Below are positions 45,738-59,161 of a stretch of DNA of 64,000 nt, piece by piece. Below the pieces are notes generated by a model. It was given only the letters and a program-made list of their open reading frames with translations, was not told where the DNA came from and did not search any database. The position numbers and the translations under genes are program-made. The stretch comes from Hedera helix (Eukaryota; Streptophyta; Magnoliopsida; Apiales; Araliaceae): the NCBI GenBank assembly GCA_947179155.2, contig OX359285.1, positions 9,291,731-9,355,730 on the forward strand, in the 5' to 3' direction. Every line of letters starts with the position of its first letter. The first letter of the stretch is position 1.

Positions 45738-47878
45738 TGTAAGACCCCGACTTTTATTGAATAAAATTTATTTATTTTCATATATTATTCTGAAACAGTA
45801 AGGTGTTATTTTGATAAAAGTTAAAACTTAAGGATGATATGTGTATATTATAAAATAAAAGGAAATATTCGTTCTATCGAAAAATATTTAATTTGTAGGG
45901 GAATATTCGATCCGTACGATGGCGCCGAAATAACCAATCATTGGTGGATCCCACAACAAAATATTGTTGGATATAAAAAACGACAGCGTTAACCTTTCTA
46001 AATAAAAATAGTCAACGTTACTATCACTTTTAACTATTTAAATATTGAGTGATAAAAGAATAGTAGCGTATGGTATTTCATAATAGCATATGGTATTTAC
46101 AGTAGCACGCAACATTCTACAGTAGCACATGATATTGCACAATATTTTATATTATTGAACTGATAAAGTGATCATTACACAGTATTTCATTAATAATTGT
46201 CATTACACAGTATTTTACATTATTACATCAATAATTGTCATTGCACAACATTCTATATTATTGAGCTAATAATTGTTACAATGCACAATATCTTGTATTG
46301 TTGGACCAATAATTATCACAGTAGTAGTCACGGGTATTAAATAGTTAGACAGACTCATTATTTGAATAATACTAAATATTTAAATAATTGTGATATTAAG
46401 TCAATAATATAGTAATATAAAAAAATGTTAATATAATTTTTAAATGTGTAGTGTGAAGCTGAAAAATGTGAAACATGTGATGAATGGTGTAGTTAAGGTA
46501 TGAATCATGCGATTTGCTAATGGATGGTTAATGTGTGAATCATGTGATTTGCTAATAGATTGTATAGATTAAGTTAAATTAAGATATGAATCATATGATT
46601 AATTAATGGATGATGTACATTAAAGTGTGCAAAATAATGAATGTTGTAGATTAAAAAAAATGGGAAATGTGTTTTTGGAATAGTTGGCTAAGTTTTGGCT
46701 ATAAATAAGGGGCTTAACATAATAAATTTTCATATCCTCCTTACTTATCATTCATTCCACTTTCTAAATATTCCTAATGTAAGATTTCTCTGAGTGAATT
46801 AAGGCTATCTTAAGTGTTGGTGAACATTGATAAAAATCGAGTATTATCCAAGTAAGTTTTTTTTCCCTATAAAAGTTATATAAATACTCACACACGTCAC
46901 ATGTTGTTTAGAACTCTTCTTTTAATAGATTTATTTTGAAAACTTTCTTTGGAGGATATTATTTTGAAATATTGTTTATTTCTCCAAAAACTATTTTGAA
47001 GTATATTCCACTCTACTACACAAATTTATACTATCAAATCACTTTTGATTATTTCATTCGAGTTTGTATATACCATGAAATATATATGTGATAGTTACTA
47101 ATTAAATGATATATATATATATATAGGTTGATCAACTCCATAGAAAATAGTATCCAGTCCTATGATAAGTATTGTTCGGTAAAATTCCTAAAATGATTAA
47201 TATATTGTGTTTCATCTAATATCTTTTGACATGAACATTTCTATTAAATTTTCATGGTTATATTTGAACAGTGAACTATTGGACCTTGAATTTTTGACCT
47301 ATGAATATTTACTTGAACTGTTAACATTGTGGACTGTTAAATATTTTTTGTACCGTAAACTTTACCGTTGAATTTCTTCTCTGTGAATCTTGGACATTAT
47401 TCTTGGACTTGAACACCTTCTTCTCTACATTATGTTGACAATTTAGACATTATTTGACTATGAACATAGTAAAAATTATAAACTTTCGATATCTATTGTT
47501 TATTCTATTATTCTATTTCTTCTGTTCATCATTTATATAATTGTTATTTGCACTAATCTTAAAGAATCAAGTTGTTATGAATATCTGTGGCCTAGGGCAT
47601 AGATAATAGGATAAATGCGATATAATGGTGATGTGTCTTTTAGGACACGTGGTGAATGTTCTCTTTGGTTTGAGGCAAAGAAGAACTGTTGTTTGACATG
47701 ATAATAACTAATGGTGTTTTAGATGATAAAGGTTGATGATGATTTTTCTGAAAAAAGAGAAGTTAGTAGACATCATGATCTACATTATTCTCCTAATGGT
47801 TGCTATTCCGCTGCAGTTGTTGATCTAAACTTTGTTCAAGAATTTAACTGCAGTTGTTGATTTTTTGGGGGCGTCATA
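45738..47878 (+). repeat. Gypsy-type 5' LTR (2.1 kb), remainder of element truncated
   Basis: Starts TGTAAGACCCCGAC and ends GGGGGCGTCATA, directly followed by a methionine-tRNA primer binding site. The expected terminal CACA is CATA. A 60-base-scale repeat region with CACAATATTTTA/CACAGTATTTCA phrases lies at about 46,070-46,330, and a tandem pair with TGAATCATGTGATTTGCTAA at 46,500-46,600. No second LTR was found in the window. Confidence 0.7.
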
Positions 47879-47892
47879 GTTGGTATCAGAGC
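47879..47892 (+). promoter_or_regulatory. Primer binding site (initiator tRNA-Met type)
   Basis: GTTGGTATCAGAGC directly after the LTR end at 47,878. Confidence 0.8.
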
Positions 47893-48098
47893 TTAGGGAT
47901 ATGGTCTTTAATGGAGATCAGGGGTTAGAACTAGGAGAGGAGAGACGAATAGAATCAGTCACTTGTGTGTCCTATATAAATTAATTTTTGTTATCTAATC
48001 AATTAATTTGGATGTGGGGACAAGAAGTGACGAGTTAGTTTATTTAACTAACCTTTATTTTGTAACCGCAGTTAAGAGTGACATCTTAAAATCAGGGA

Positions 48099-48242
48099 AT
48101 GAACTATGTAATGCCTGCGACAAACGTAGCTGAGAATCAGAAAGCTACAAATAATTCTCCCGCAGCCTCGAAAAATAAAGCGGGTGACCATGTAAATTAT
48201 GATGGTTTCTTTAGGAACTTCATGTGGTTCATGCAAAACTAG
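48099..48242 (+). pseudogene. Possible gag start of the truncated gypsy element
   Basis: A 47-residue frame (MNYVMPATNVAENQ...FFRNFMWFMQN) begins 0.2 kb after the primer binding site, ends at a TAG and is cut off by unrelated sequence at about 48,260. The position fits gag, but no conserved domain is visible. Confidence 0.35.
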
Positions 48243-48257
48243 GCGAGAGGGGATCCT

Positions 48258-48833
48258 GTTTGTTGGTTTGTAATATCCATGAACATGCAATCAAATTGCA
48301 CAATAGTAGCAAAAGCATGGTAAAATCAGAATTTAAATTTTACAAATCATAACCAAGATCGACTTTTATGCATAATTATTAATTAATAAGAAGAAGATAG
48401 AGAATTATACCCTTGTAGATACTAGCTTTCCATAGGTACGTGTTCAACTTCAATTTCTTTGTGTTCTCCTTGAATTCCATTGATTAGATTCCTTTGATCA
48501 ACGTTAGCCACCCAAGTATTTGGCCTCTAGAGGTGATCCACCAAGGAAGAATAAGGATTCAAAAAGTGGGTGATGACAAATCATAGTTTTCTTTCTATTC
48601 TAATTTCTTAGATCTAAAGAACTTGTGAGTACTCTTCCAAAAACTTATGGAAGTGTATGTAACATTAATCCACAATTACACTCATCTTATTTATAAATAT
48701 AGTTAACCCTCCTAACACCTTTAGGAATATGATTTTTAATTAAAATCCTAATCTAATTTGGAACTAATATAAGAGTACTTTTATTAATTAATTCTTAAAC
48801 CATTTAGGAATTAAATAATAATAATAATAATAA

Positions 48834-48881
<48 letters not shown>

Positions 48882-49790
48882 TATAATAAGACTCATTTTA
48901 TTAATTTATAATTAGTATTTTTAAAATACTAAATAAATATTAAGCTATTTAATTTAATCTATCACCATAGTATAAATTAAATATACTTAATCTATTATTA
49001 CGATTATGTCATTTACTTCTTAAATAAATAATTTTCTTTTGCGGTGCGACCTTTTAGGTTCTCCATATTAAACCGGTTGTAGTAAAAATCAATTATAACA
49101 AGTCTAATCTTATTTAAATAAATAAATTAAAATATTTAATTTATTTAAATAAATAATATTTATTTCACAATAAAGGTAAAACCATTTAGCAATCAACGTC
49201 TTTCTAGATAATATAGATTTTCACATTTAATCATAAAAGAACCTTTCAATGAATAGCTACCGTCTAATTCAATCATTCTGTCATACAATGTCCCAATCAA
49301 ATATAAAACATGGATTTACTGTCAAGTCTTATTTTATTTGATCATACGCATTTCGATTCTCAAATGCACAACTCTATTAAATGTAAATTAGAAACTCTTT
49401 TCTAATTTCCATTATACATTGGCCAAGGACTACTGAGTTGTCATTTATCAAATCGTATAGAATATTTTCTCCTTTATTAGAAGTGATAGATTCTTTGTTG
49501 ACGATTCACCTATCTCCATGTATAACTTATTATACCCAAGCATACCCTTCGATATACCTTAAAGGTCTTATGGGATATGTCAAAGTATAACTTATCATAC
49601 ACAAGATATTATGATGATCTCAAGTCCAAGGATCACTTGTACTACTATCACATTTGGAACTCCTATTGACAGCCGAGTAAAACTCTATTAGGTATTCCTT
49701 TAGGGAGTCATGTTCATTGAACTTATTCTCTAATAAGCACCTACGTACTTGTTTTAGTGTCTCTACATAAATGATTATGAGATCAATCAT
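48258..49790 (-). mobile_element. LTR-like sequence, minus orientation, unclassified
   Basis: Moderately AT-rich sequence without frames. Its left edge, on the minus strand, ends GCATGTTCATGGATATTACA, which looks like an LTR 3' end. The right side is cut by another LTR at 49,791. An AAT microsatellite lies at 48,814-48,880. I see no primer binding site, so the class is unknown. Confidence 0.4.
48814..48880. repeat. (AAT)n microsatellite
   Basis: About 22 ATA/AAT units with one interruption. Confidence 0.95.
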
Positions 49791-50988
49791 TGTGACGCCC
49801 CCAAATCCGGGTTATCTCAACCTCGTATTCAGTGCTCACGATCAAATACATACATCATCTCTAAATAACATATATTACTAAATGCGGAATAAATAAACAT
49901 AAGTTGTTCATTACAAAAGGTTTACTACGGTCCCATGGTCTCAATCTTAATAAAATACACCATGACGATCCCATTAATACAAACAGGGTTCTATGATTTA
50001 TAAAACAGAAATAGAAATATTTAAATTATTCTTAAAGCTTGTCCTTGCCTTTGTTCTTCTTGGAGTGCTCAGGCCTAACTGCAATTAGTTCATGATATAT
50101 ATAGCAAGAGTGAACAACTAATATGCTCAACAAGTTTAAAATAAATAATACAGGCATATCATGAATAACTGCGAATAAAGAAAATGCTCAACATTTTATA
50201 AAAGTTAATGAAATAACTGATAAGATAATCAAAATTCAAACAAATGAATGAAAGTTGATTGTTTACTATTGAGTGATCCAACCGACCATGAACATTTTCA
50301 AGAAATTAATCTTTCGATTTATCCTTTTATAAATCAGTTTGTACTTGAGGGGATCAGCCTCTCGTACACCATGTGTATGCATAACATTAAATTCTAACCA
50401 CGTCGGACAACGACACTTATAATTTCCCATTTAGGGCTTGTTCTCTCAATACAAGACTTTCGCACCAATCAATTGGTTTGGAATAGCTTTTAAAAACATT
50501 TACTTTATATGTCTACTTGAAACAAATGGCGTAGACCAATTCTTAAACAATTCATGAAATAAAGAATTTTAAATAATTTACTTGTTCAATGATAGAACAT
50601 AGATTTCAAATACACCAACGTGCGAATGTCAATACTTGCATTTACATGGAATAATTAAAATAATCAAACCATTAACATGCTCAAAAATAATAGCTCGAGT
50701 TTAAGTTAGAAAACTTGTCTCGGATGTTGACTACAACTCACACAACTTAAATTACAGCCTTTGATAGACCTAGTATTAAATAGGTTTATCTTTCAATTAG
50801 TATAACACATAGACATTCATATATTACTATCATACAGACTGCTACTTAAACACATAATCCTTTATTTAACAACACGTAGCTTACACGACAATATTATCAC
50901 ACTTGGATAATATTTTAATTACCAAATAATATTATTAATATCAAGTTCATTTATAAATGTTATTAATAAATTAATATCATCTTAATTG

Positions 50989-51198
50989 AATACTTACTAT
51001 TATTATTAATCATTTAATAATAATTTAATGAGTTACTATTATTATTAATTTTTTAATAATAATTTAATTACTTAACATTATTATTAATCATTTAATAATA
51101 ATTTAATGAGTTACTATTATTATCACTCATTTGCTAATAATTTAATGAGGTACTATTATTATTAATCATTTAATAATAATTTAATTACTTACTATTAT
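50989..51198. repeat. ~39-bp AT-rich tandem array, left part
   Basis: About five units built on ACTATTATTATTAATCATTT followed by AATAATAATTTAATGAGTT. Each unit is self-complementary enough to fold (TTATTATTAA against TTAATAATAA). The array continues at 62,886-63,110 beyond the nested element. Confidence 0.85.
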
Positions 51199-52170
51199 TG
51201 TAATATCCCATATATTTACAAGAATTGTAAATAAGATTTGAAATAATTAATTAAAGGTTATGGTTTAAAACCTAGAGTTGTCGAAGTGAGATGTGTAGAA
51301 AATGGGTGAACATTTTTTTTAACATAATTTATTTGTTAGAAATTAAATGTGGGAATATTGTAATGATGCATGTAGAGAATTTATTAAGGAAATAAATTCA
51401 ATCGAAAAGTGAAGGTGATTATATTGATATACATATATACCTATAGTGTGCTTGTTAGCCAAACAAGAAGATGAGTAAATTAAATACTCAATTAGACTAA
51501 TAAATTAATTAGTTTAAATATGAAGTCATGAAATATAATTAATTAGGTTAATTATATTAGTATGAGTTAAAGTTGTGAAAAATTTAGGATGATTGTCTTG
51601 AATGACAATAATGTGAAGTTAATTAATTAAGTAATTAACTTAATTATTAAGTTGTTATGAAGAGTCCAAGAAATTTAATTATTACTAGTGGACTAGCCCA
51701 AAAGGATTATAGATATTAACCCAATATGAGAATACTTGTATGAAAGTGGGTAATTAAATATGGAAGCCTAATGGAGTTAATGTAACAATTTAAAGTAATG
51801 AGCCTAAACATTTAAAAAGTCAATTGATGGTCAAAGTGTTGAAAAATTTGGTTGAGTGTAGAGAATTAACTAATGTAGGGTTAATTGAATAACCCTAGTT
51901 GGTAGATAAGAAAGAGCATTAACCAAACATTGGTTAATTGCTAGGTGAATGAATGTGATGATGAGAATTAACTATGGATGAATTAATTGAGTAACCCTAG
52001 GTAGTAAATCAATTAAAGATTTAACTATGCATGGGTTAGTTGTAGGAAGAATATTATAGATAAAATTATGTATGTATATAATTTACCAAGATAGAATTGA
52101 TAGGTGACCATGAGTTGCATGTTGTAGAGAATTAACCAAACATTGGTTAATGGTTAGTTAAAATTGTAAG

Positions 52171-52214
<44 letters not shown>

Positions 52215-53807
52215 AAATAAAGAAAAATGGTGGAGTGATGACCTAATATAGGGTCCCACTTGGAGATTGAGTAAAGATGCATGTTGCTTGTATTCAATTT
52301 AAATTGGTCAATTCAAGCTATGATGTAATTTAAATAAAAGGTTATTGGTGAATATGTAGAGATATATATGTTGTAAGTATATGAATTGGTAGAGAGTTAA
52401 CTACATGGGAGTTAGTGAATAGACCCTAAGTGGTATTGAATGTGTGAATTAACCCTCTTTGGGTTAAGTTGTGTAAAATGTGTAGACATATAAAATATGT
52501 ATATATATTTGGTGAGATTTAACCAAATATTGGTTAATTAGTGGAGGATGAGAAGCTTTAACTGAGGTTAGATTTGGTAGATCAACCCTAGGTTACTTGA
52601 TGTGTTAGTAAGTTAACCACATTGTGGTTAATTGTTGGAAGATGTGTATGATCAATTGATGAGCTTGGACCATGGTTGATAGTTAGGTCAACATAGGTTA
52701 CAAGAGTAAGAGCTTTAACCATACATGAGTTAAGTGTTGGAGAATAATTGCTTCAAATTTACTCCACCTAGTTGCTTCACTCAACTTCCATAAATCAATC
52801 CAAACCAAGGTCATTCATTTAATAATTAAACTTGATTTGATCTTTTATAAGTATTGGTGATATTGTAGACTTACAACAATTGTAAGTATCAATTTTGGTA
52901 GTTTATAAATAGAAGAGTAGTAAGAGAAAGCTAGAGTTGGCTCATTTGTTAGTAGATCAAATATTATAGAAAGAGAAGCTCTAGAGAAAATAGAGAGCAT
53001 TCTAGAGAAAAGCAAGCAAACACTTGTGAGTTGAAGGAGATTGCTAGATGAGGAGCTTGGTGGATGGCATATAGCTTCATAACATACTTTGGAAGGAGAA
53101 AAAGAAGAGCATCCATGTCCAAGAGGTTAAAAAGTGTTCTAAACTTTCTTTAATTCATTTTTATAGTCTAGATATATTTTAATCGGTCAAAAAGTATTTT
53201 TAACCGATCAAAAATTATTTTGAGGATCTAGAAGTCTAAAACTATGATATATAGGTATATTCATGGTTTGATATAGTTAATACATGTATTTGTATGGGTG
53301 ATACACAAAGAATTAGAAGGAAAGTCCATAAAACGATTTATCGGTAAAACCCTAGATGGTTCGATCTTAAATTTCTTGTCAAAACATTTTCAAAAATGTG
53401 ATTGAACCATGAAATGTTATAAAAAAAGAAGTTAGGAAGACAACAACACTAAGTTGGTGTCATTTGGATGTGTAGATTTTATTTTATTCAAGGTTGAACA
53501 ATTAAAACCAAGGATTTGAGATTTTAGTTTTCACTCTGTCCTTGTGAGAAGTTTTTAGTCCAGTTCCGTTCGGAATTTGGATTTATGATCTAAAGAGAAA
53601 TTGTAGAGGGAAAATTCTAATGAGAATGGACTTAAGAATCACCCAAAATATTTTAAAATGAAGCAGTTATAGCTGTCGGAGCGTTGGAGGGTCGAACAGA
53701 CAAAACTTAAAAAATGTTTCTGCAACACTAGGGCTGGAGCCCTAGTTTTGTACTAAAAATAAGGACCGGGGCCCTAGTCACTGTTCATGGACAATGCATT
53801 TATCGTT

Positions 53808-53831
53808 TCGGGTCGGGTCGGGTCGGGTCGG
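53808..53831 (+). repeat. (GGGTC)n repeat with G-quadruplex potential
   Basis: GGG runs at 53,810-53,812, 53,815-53,817, 53,820-53,822 and 53,825-53,827 are separated by TC. Four G-triplets with two-base loops are a standard quadruplex pattern. It lies on the element's sense strand. The other LTR has a longer, interrupted version at 60,763-60,800. Confidence 0.85.
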
Positions 53832-54612
53832 TTCAAGTCATTTAAGTCTAAATTGGATAAAAATGTTTAAAAATTAATATAATTAATTTGGGACTCAAGT
53901 TTAATAATTATTTATTATTTATATAATAAATAATAAATAAAATAAATAAAAGCCGTTATTATAATTAATTATTATTTAATTGATAGTAAATAATAATTAA
54001 AACAAATAAATATAATAGCTAATTATTTATTATTAAATAATAAATAAAGGAGGATATAAAGTTAATAAATAATTATTTATTATTTAATTAATATTAACTA
54101 ATAAATAAGGATGATTAGATAATTAATTATTATTTAAATTATATTAAATAGTAATTAAAGAAAGATGAAGTTAATAAGGTAATTATTTATTACTTTAATA
54201 AATAAGGATAATTAGTTAATTCATTATTATTTAAAGGATATTAAATAATAATTAAAGGGAGATGGAGTGTATAAAATGATCATTTGTTATTTAATTAATA
54301 TTAAATAATAAATAGGGTTAATTAATTAATAAATTATTATTTAAATAATCATTAAAGGATTTGAGGATAATTAATTAATTGATTATTATTTAAATGATAT
54401 TAAATAATAATCAAAGAGAAATAAGGTTATGTAAATAATTCTTTATGTAAAGATAAATAAACAATTAAGGTTAATTAGATAAATTATTTATTTAATTAAT
54501 ATTAAATAAATAAAAGGAAGAAATTAAAGGAATAAAAAAGTGATTAAACAATTTATATTTAATTGTTTAAATATTAAAAATTACAAAAAGAGTAAATTAT
54601 TTATATTTAATA

Positions 54613-54815
54613 ATATTAATAAGTGATTAAAATATTATTAAATGGTTAATAATATTAAGATGTGATTAAAATATTATTAAAAGGTTAATAATATTAATAA
54701 GTGATTAAAATATTATTAAATGGTTAATAATATTAGTAAGAGATTAAAATATTATTAAATAGTTAATAAGATTAATAAGTGAGTAAAATATTATTAAATG
54801 GTTAATAATATTTGA
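54613..54815. repeat. 39-bp tandem repeat in the 5' LTR
   Basis: Five units of GTGATTAAAATATTATTAAA followed by TGGTTAATAATATTAATAA. The same array is at about 61,805-61,995 in the 3' LTR, so it predates insertion. Confidence 0.85.
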
Positions 54816-55959
54816 ATGTAGTTTTATATTATGAATGTAGATTATATTTTGAGATGTTTGGTATATTATTAAATGTCAAAATAATTAAGTTATGTAAAGG
54901 AAGAAAGTTTAATTGAATTAAACCAGTGTAAATAGTCTGTTTATGACTAATTTAGACAACTTATTAAAAGTAAGTCGTACAAAAAACGTGTAGTGAATGC
55001 ATAAGTTGGTTAAGCGTACCTGACATATCCAATTATGTTAGGGCTACGGTTTTTGTCCGGAATTTAAGGGTTCGTTTGTCGGACATCTTAAGAATTAATA
55101 AATTAAAATTAGAGTCTTATATATAAACTAATTAATAGTCATTGTATTTAATGATTATATCAATTTTATATATAAATTGTAGGTTGAACGAAAGATGCAA
55201 AATAAGCGTAAATGGTAGAAGCGAACCAGATAAGTTTTTCAGAACTTGCTCCTATGTGCATTTCTATGCCACCATATTTTATTAAATTATTGATATAAAA
55301 ATATATTGATGATATTTGTGTTATGTGAAACGCATGAAGTATGATTATATGTGAAGTATGTACAGAATAAGAAGCATGACTTGATATATGCTTGATGGGT
55401 ATTATATGCGATGCATAAGAAGTATGAAACATTCATAAAATGAAAAGCATGAAAAACATGATATACGTATAAAATGCAGAGCATGTTTAATATGTGAAGC
55501 ATGCAATGTGTTATGTGTAGCTGTTAAACTTGCTGAAGTCATCGTGCTCACTCTTGCTTAAAACCAATATTTTCAGATAATGCAAGTTATTCGAAGTTTT
55601 GCTAAAGATCAAGAAACATGAATGCATATTACATTCACTGAAGGTCTAGCACGACCATTGTAGATATCAGTCCGAATTGGACAGGTAAAATGATTGTGTA
55701 GTATAAGAATTGGTTGGTATGTAATATGAGTGTTAAATACTCAAATTGATTGTAATAGAATGTCGTATCATATATGATATTGAGACATACTAGGAATGTA
55801 TAAAGATTATGATTCTAGAATAGAAAGAGATGTAAAATTGTAAATAAATGATTATTTATCAATTATAATATTGTTGTAATTCATGAACAATAAAGAAAAG
55901 GTTGTACTCGGGTTGAACCGGATCCGAGGTTCGAAGGACCCGAATTCAGGGTCGTCACA

Positions 55960-58120
55960 GGTTGGTATCAGAGCTGATAGGTTAAAAACCTTAGGTAAGA
56001 GTACCTTAAGCTATAACCGTAGTAGAAGATAAGTAAAATGATAATGGAATAAACTCAAGAAGAATTTAAGTAATAAAAATGAATTTGGAAAATTCATATA
56101 TAGAAGATTATCCAAAGGTGGATTTGAGAAGATATAAGAGAAATGAAAAGGGTTATGTTGTACCTAATTTGAAGAAGTGATAGAAGATATCATATAATAA
56201 GATTTTGAGAAGCAGATATAAAATGCTAACAAGGTTATGAAATGATCTAGAGAGATGAACTCGTAATGAATCAGATGTGCTAAAATGTGAATGGAGAGAA
56301 TTTGTATTCAGTTAAGAAAATTAAAGGGTTATGGGTTTTTAATTGAGGACTCATAGTAGTGGCTGAGTTGTACAATTTCTTGTATGGGCGGGAAATTTGT
56401 GCTTGGTTTTAGAGCCACTTAGCTTCCTATATTAATATAGTAGTTGAGTTGAAGAGTTCTTTGTATGGGTATGGGATTTGTTCTTGGGTTAACGACCACT
56501 TAACTTCCTATATTGATTAGTGGCCGAGTTGACCAATTTCTTATATGGGTAGGAGATTGTGTTAAGTTTGACAACCACTTAGCTTCCTATAGTGATAATT
56601 GATTTAAACTTGGTGTCACGCTATTCATTATATATATGTTGAGAAGGTAATTCTTTTCTCATGTGTATAATGAATAGGTAGAGGATGTTAAAGTAGGTGC
56701 GTGTTCTTAAAACTCATACTTATGGTAAGTTCGTGACTCATAATCATAAGGTGGAACCCCTTAGCGAATGGACGATGTTGGTCTGACTAGGATAAATTTC
56801 TCAACCCATATGATTGTGGCAAGTTCCCGAACTCCTAATGTGTGGTAAGTTTGATGAACAGTGAGTATGGGTAGAGTTAAGTAGCAAGATTAAAGCTATA
56901 CTAGATATAGTTATTAAACTGAAAAAGAATGCGGAGGAAAAATTTGAGGTGTTTTGAGGCTTTAGGATATTCCAAATCTTTTAGCTATGCTAGACTTTGA
57001 AATTCTTAAAATTATGCTAAATTCGCACTTTTGTGATTTTGAAAATGTCAAAATATGTTTTAGTAATCATTAATGCATTTTGTGCAGAGATGATAAACGA
57101 TGGAGTCATCAATGCAGAGTAGCCTAGTGTTGAATGTATTTTTAAGCCCACTATGGTATGATGTAGTATGACAATGTCATAAAATAATTTTCAGTATTTT
57201 AAAACGTTTAAAGAAGAGTCTATGCTAATTATTTTGGCTAGACAAATTGATTTAAAAATATCAAAATGTATTTATAAAATCATCACACACCATTAAAGCT
57301 ATGGTGTGGGGATGAAAAGGACGGAATCCTCAACGTACTGTCAAGATGTGTGGTATCATGAAGTTATGAATTAATGACGGAATTCTCAATGTACTGTCAA
57401 GATGATGCAGTATCATGAAGTCCTATAAATGAATTTTAGTTATTTTAACTAATCTAAAATGATTTTAGTTCGTAATATACGAACAATTCAATGACGTGAG
57501 CCTATGTCATTTATTTTGACTGGACACTTTTGGTCAGAAATGGTTCAAGTTGTATTTTCAATACAAATTATTCTGGTGCGGAATTTTGTAGTAAGTCTGA
57601 GGTGAACAAGTGCAAAAATAAATATATTCTGTCGACTAAAGCAGATATATTTTCATCAGCATATAGCTCCGACTGGCGCCTAATAACTAAGACGTTTTGC
57701 ACGATGTATGGTACAATAGGCTGATCACCTAGCGTACACCTATGGAATGTTTTCAGTCTTTGTGATTGATAAACATTCTGTTTATAAGTATTTACAGGGA
57801 TAAATATTGTTTATTTGGAATTCAGTTGAATGACTGATAATTCCTTTAGTATGTTCACGATCTTTATGACCCCTCAGCATAGTATGAAAGTTTTAATGAA
57901 TATTTTGATTTTTAATTTATTCTTTTGTAAGATATTGATTTTCAATTTATTCTTCTGCAAGATATTCCATTGTTCTGGAATTGTGAGTTTACAAGTATGA
58001 ACTTCCTAGAAAATGGTGGTCATAGAATTTGATGAGTAAGGAGATATTCTCAGAGATGAAAATTGTTAGAAACGAGTATGATGAAATTTTGGGGATGAAA
58101 TTCTTATAAGAAGGGGTGAA
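55960..58120 (+). other. Internal region of the large-LTR element, no coding domain
   Basis: Begins with the primer binding site and ends with the purine tract. A ~110-base unit with AACTTCCTATATTGAT and GGCTGAGTTG/GGCCGAGTTG phrases is repeated about three times at 56,350-56,600. A duplicated GGAATCCTCAACGTACTGTC / GGAATTCTCAATGTACTGTC pair lies at 57,320-57,400. Longest frames are about 60 codons and show no motif. Confidence 0.8.
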
Positions 58121-59089
58121 TGTAATATCCTAGATATTTACAAGAATTGTAAATAAGATTTGAAATAATTAATTAAAGGTTATGGTTTAAAACCTAGAGT
58201 TGTCGAAGTGAGATGTGTAGAAAATGGGTGAACATTTTTTTTAACATAATTTATTTGTTAGAAATTAAATGTGAGAATATTGTAATAAGGCATGTAGAGA
58301 ATTTATTAAGGAAATAAATTTAATCGAGAAGTGAAGGCGGTTATATTGATATACATATATACCTAAAGTGTACTTGTTAGCCAAACAATAAGATGAGTAA
58401 ATTAAATACTCAATTAAACTAATAAATTAATTAGTTTACATATCAAGTCATGAAACATAATTAATTAGGTTAATTATATTAGAATGAGTTAAAGTTGTGG
58501 AAAATTTAAGATGATTGTCTTGGATGACAATAATGTGAAGTTAATTAATTAAGTAATTAACTTAATTATTAAGTTGTTATAAGGAGTCCAAGTAATTTAA
58601 TTATTACTAGTGGACTAGCCTAAAAGGATTATAGATGTTAGCCCAATATGAAAATTCTTACATGAAGGTGGGTAATTAAATATGGAAGCCCAATGAAGTT
58701 AATGTAACAATTTAAAGTAATAAGCCCAAACATTTAAAAAGTTAATTGATGGTCAAAGTGTTGGAAAATTTGGTTGAGTATAGAGAATTAACTAATGTAG
58801 GGTTAATTGAATAACCCTAGTTGGTAGATAAGAAATAACATTAACCAAACATTGGTTAATTGCTAGGTGAATGAATGTGATGAGAATTAACTATGGATGA
58901 GTTAATTGAGTAACCATAAGTAGTAAATCAATTAAAGATTTAACCATGCATGAGTTAGTTGTAGGAAGAATATTATAGATAAAATTATGTATGTATATAA
59001 TTTACCAAGATATAATTGGTAGGTGACCATAGGTTGCATGTTGTAGAGAATTAACCATACCTTGGTTAATGGTTAGTTAAAATTATAGG

Positions 59090-59161
<72 letters not shown>

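Larger units (their letters stand above)
51199..55959 (+). repeat. Large-LTR element, 5' LTR
   Basis: Contains an AT microsatellite (52,170-52,200), a transcribed-looking GC-richer part with a four-run GGG motif (53,810-53,827), repetitive TTATTATTTAATTAATATTA stretches (53,880-54,500), a 39-bp tandem repeat (about 54,613-54,815), and the conserved block at about 55,521-55,560 preceded by a GAAGTATGATTATATG-type region with GAAGCATGA-like repeats (55,335-55,500). Confidence 0.88.

Noticed and set aside
55166..55502. Minus-strand frames rich in His, Ile and Ser (also 62,230-62,436)
   Set aside because: Translation of GAAGCATGA/AAGTATGA-type repeats in the LTRs; copies in both LTRs and no domain.
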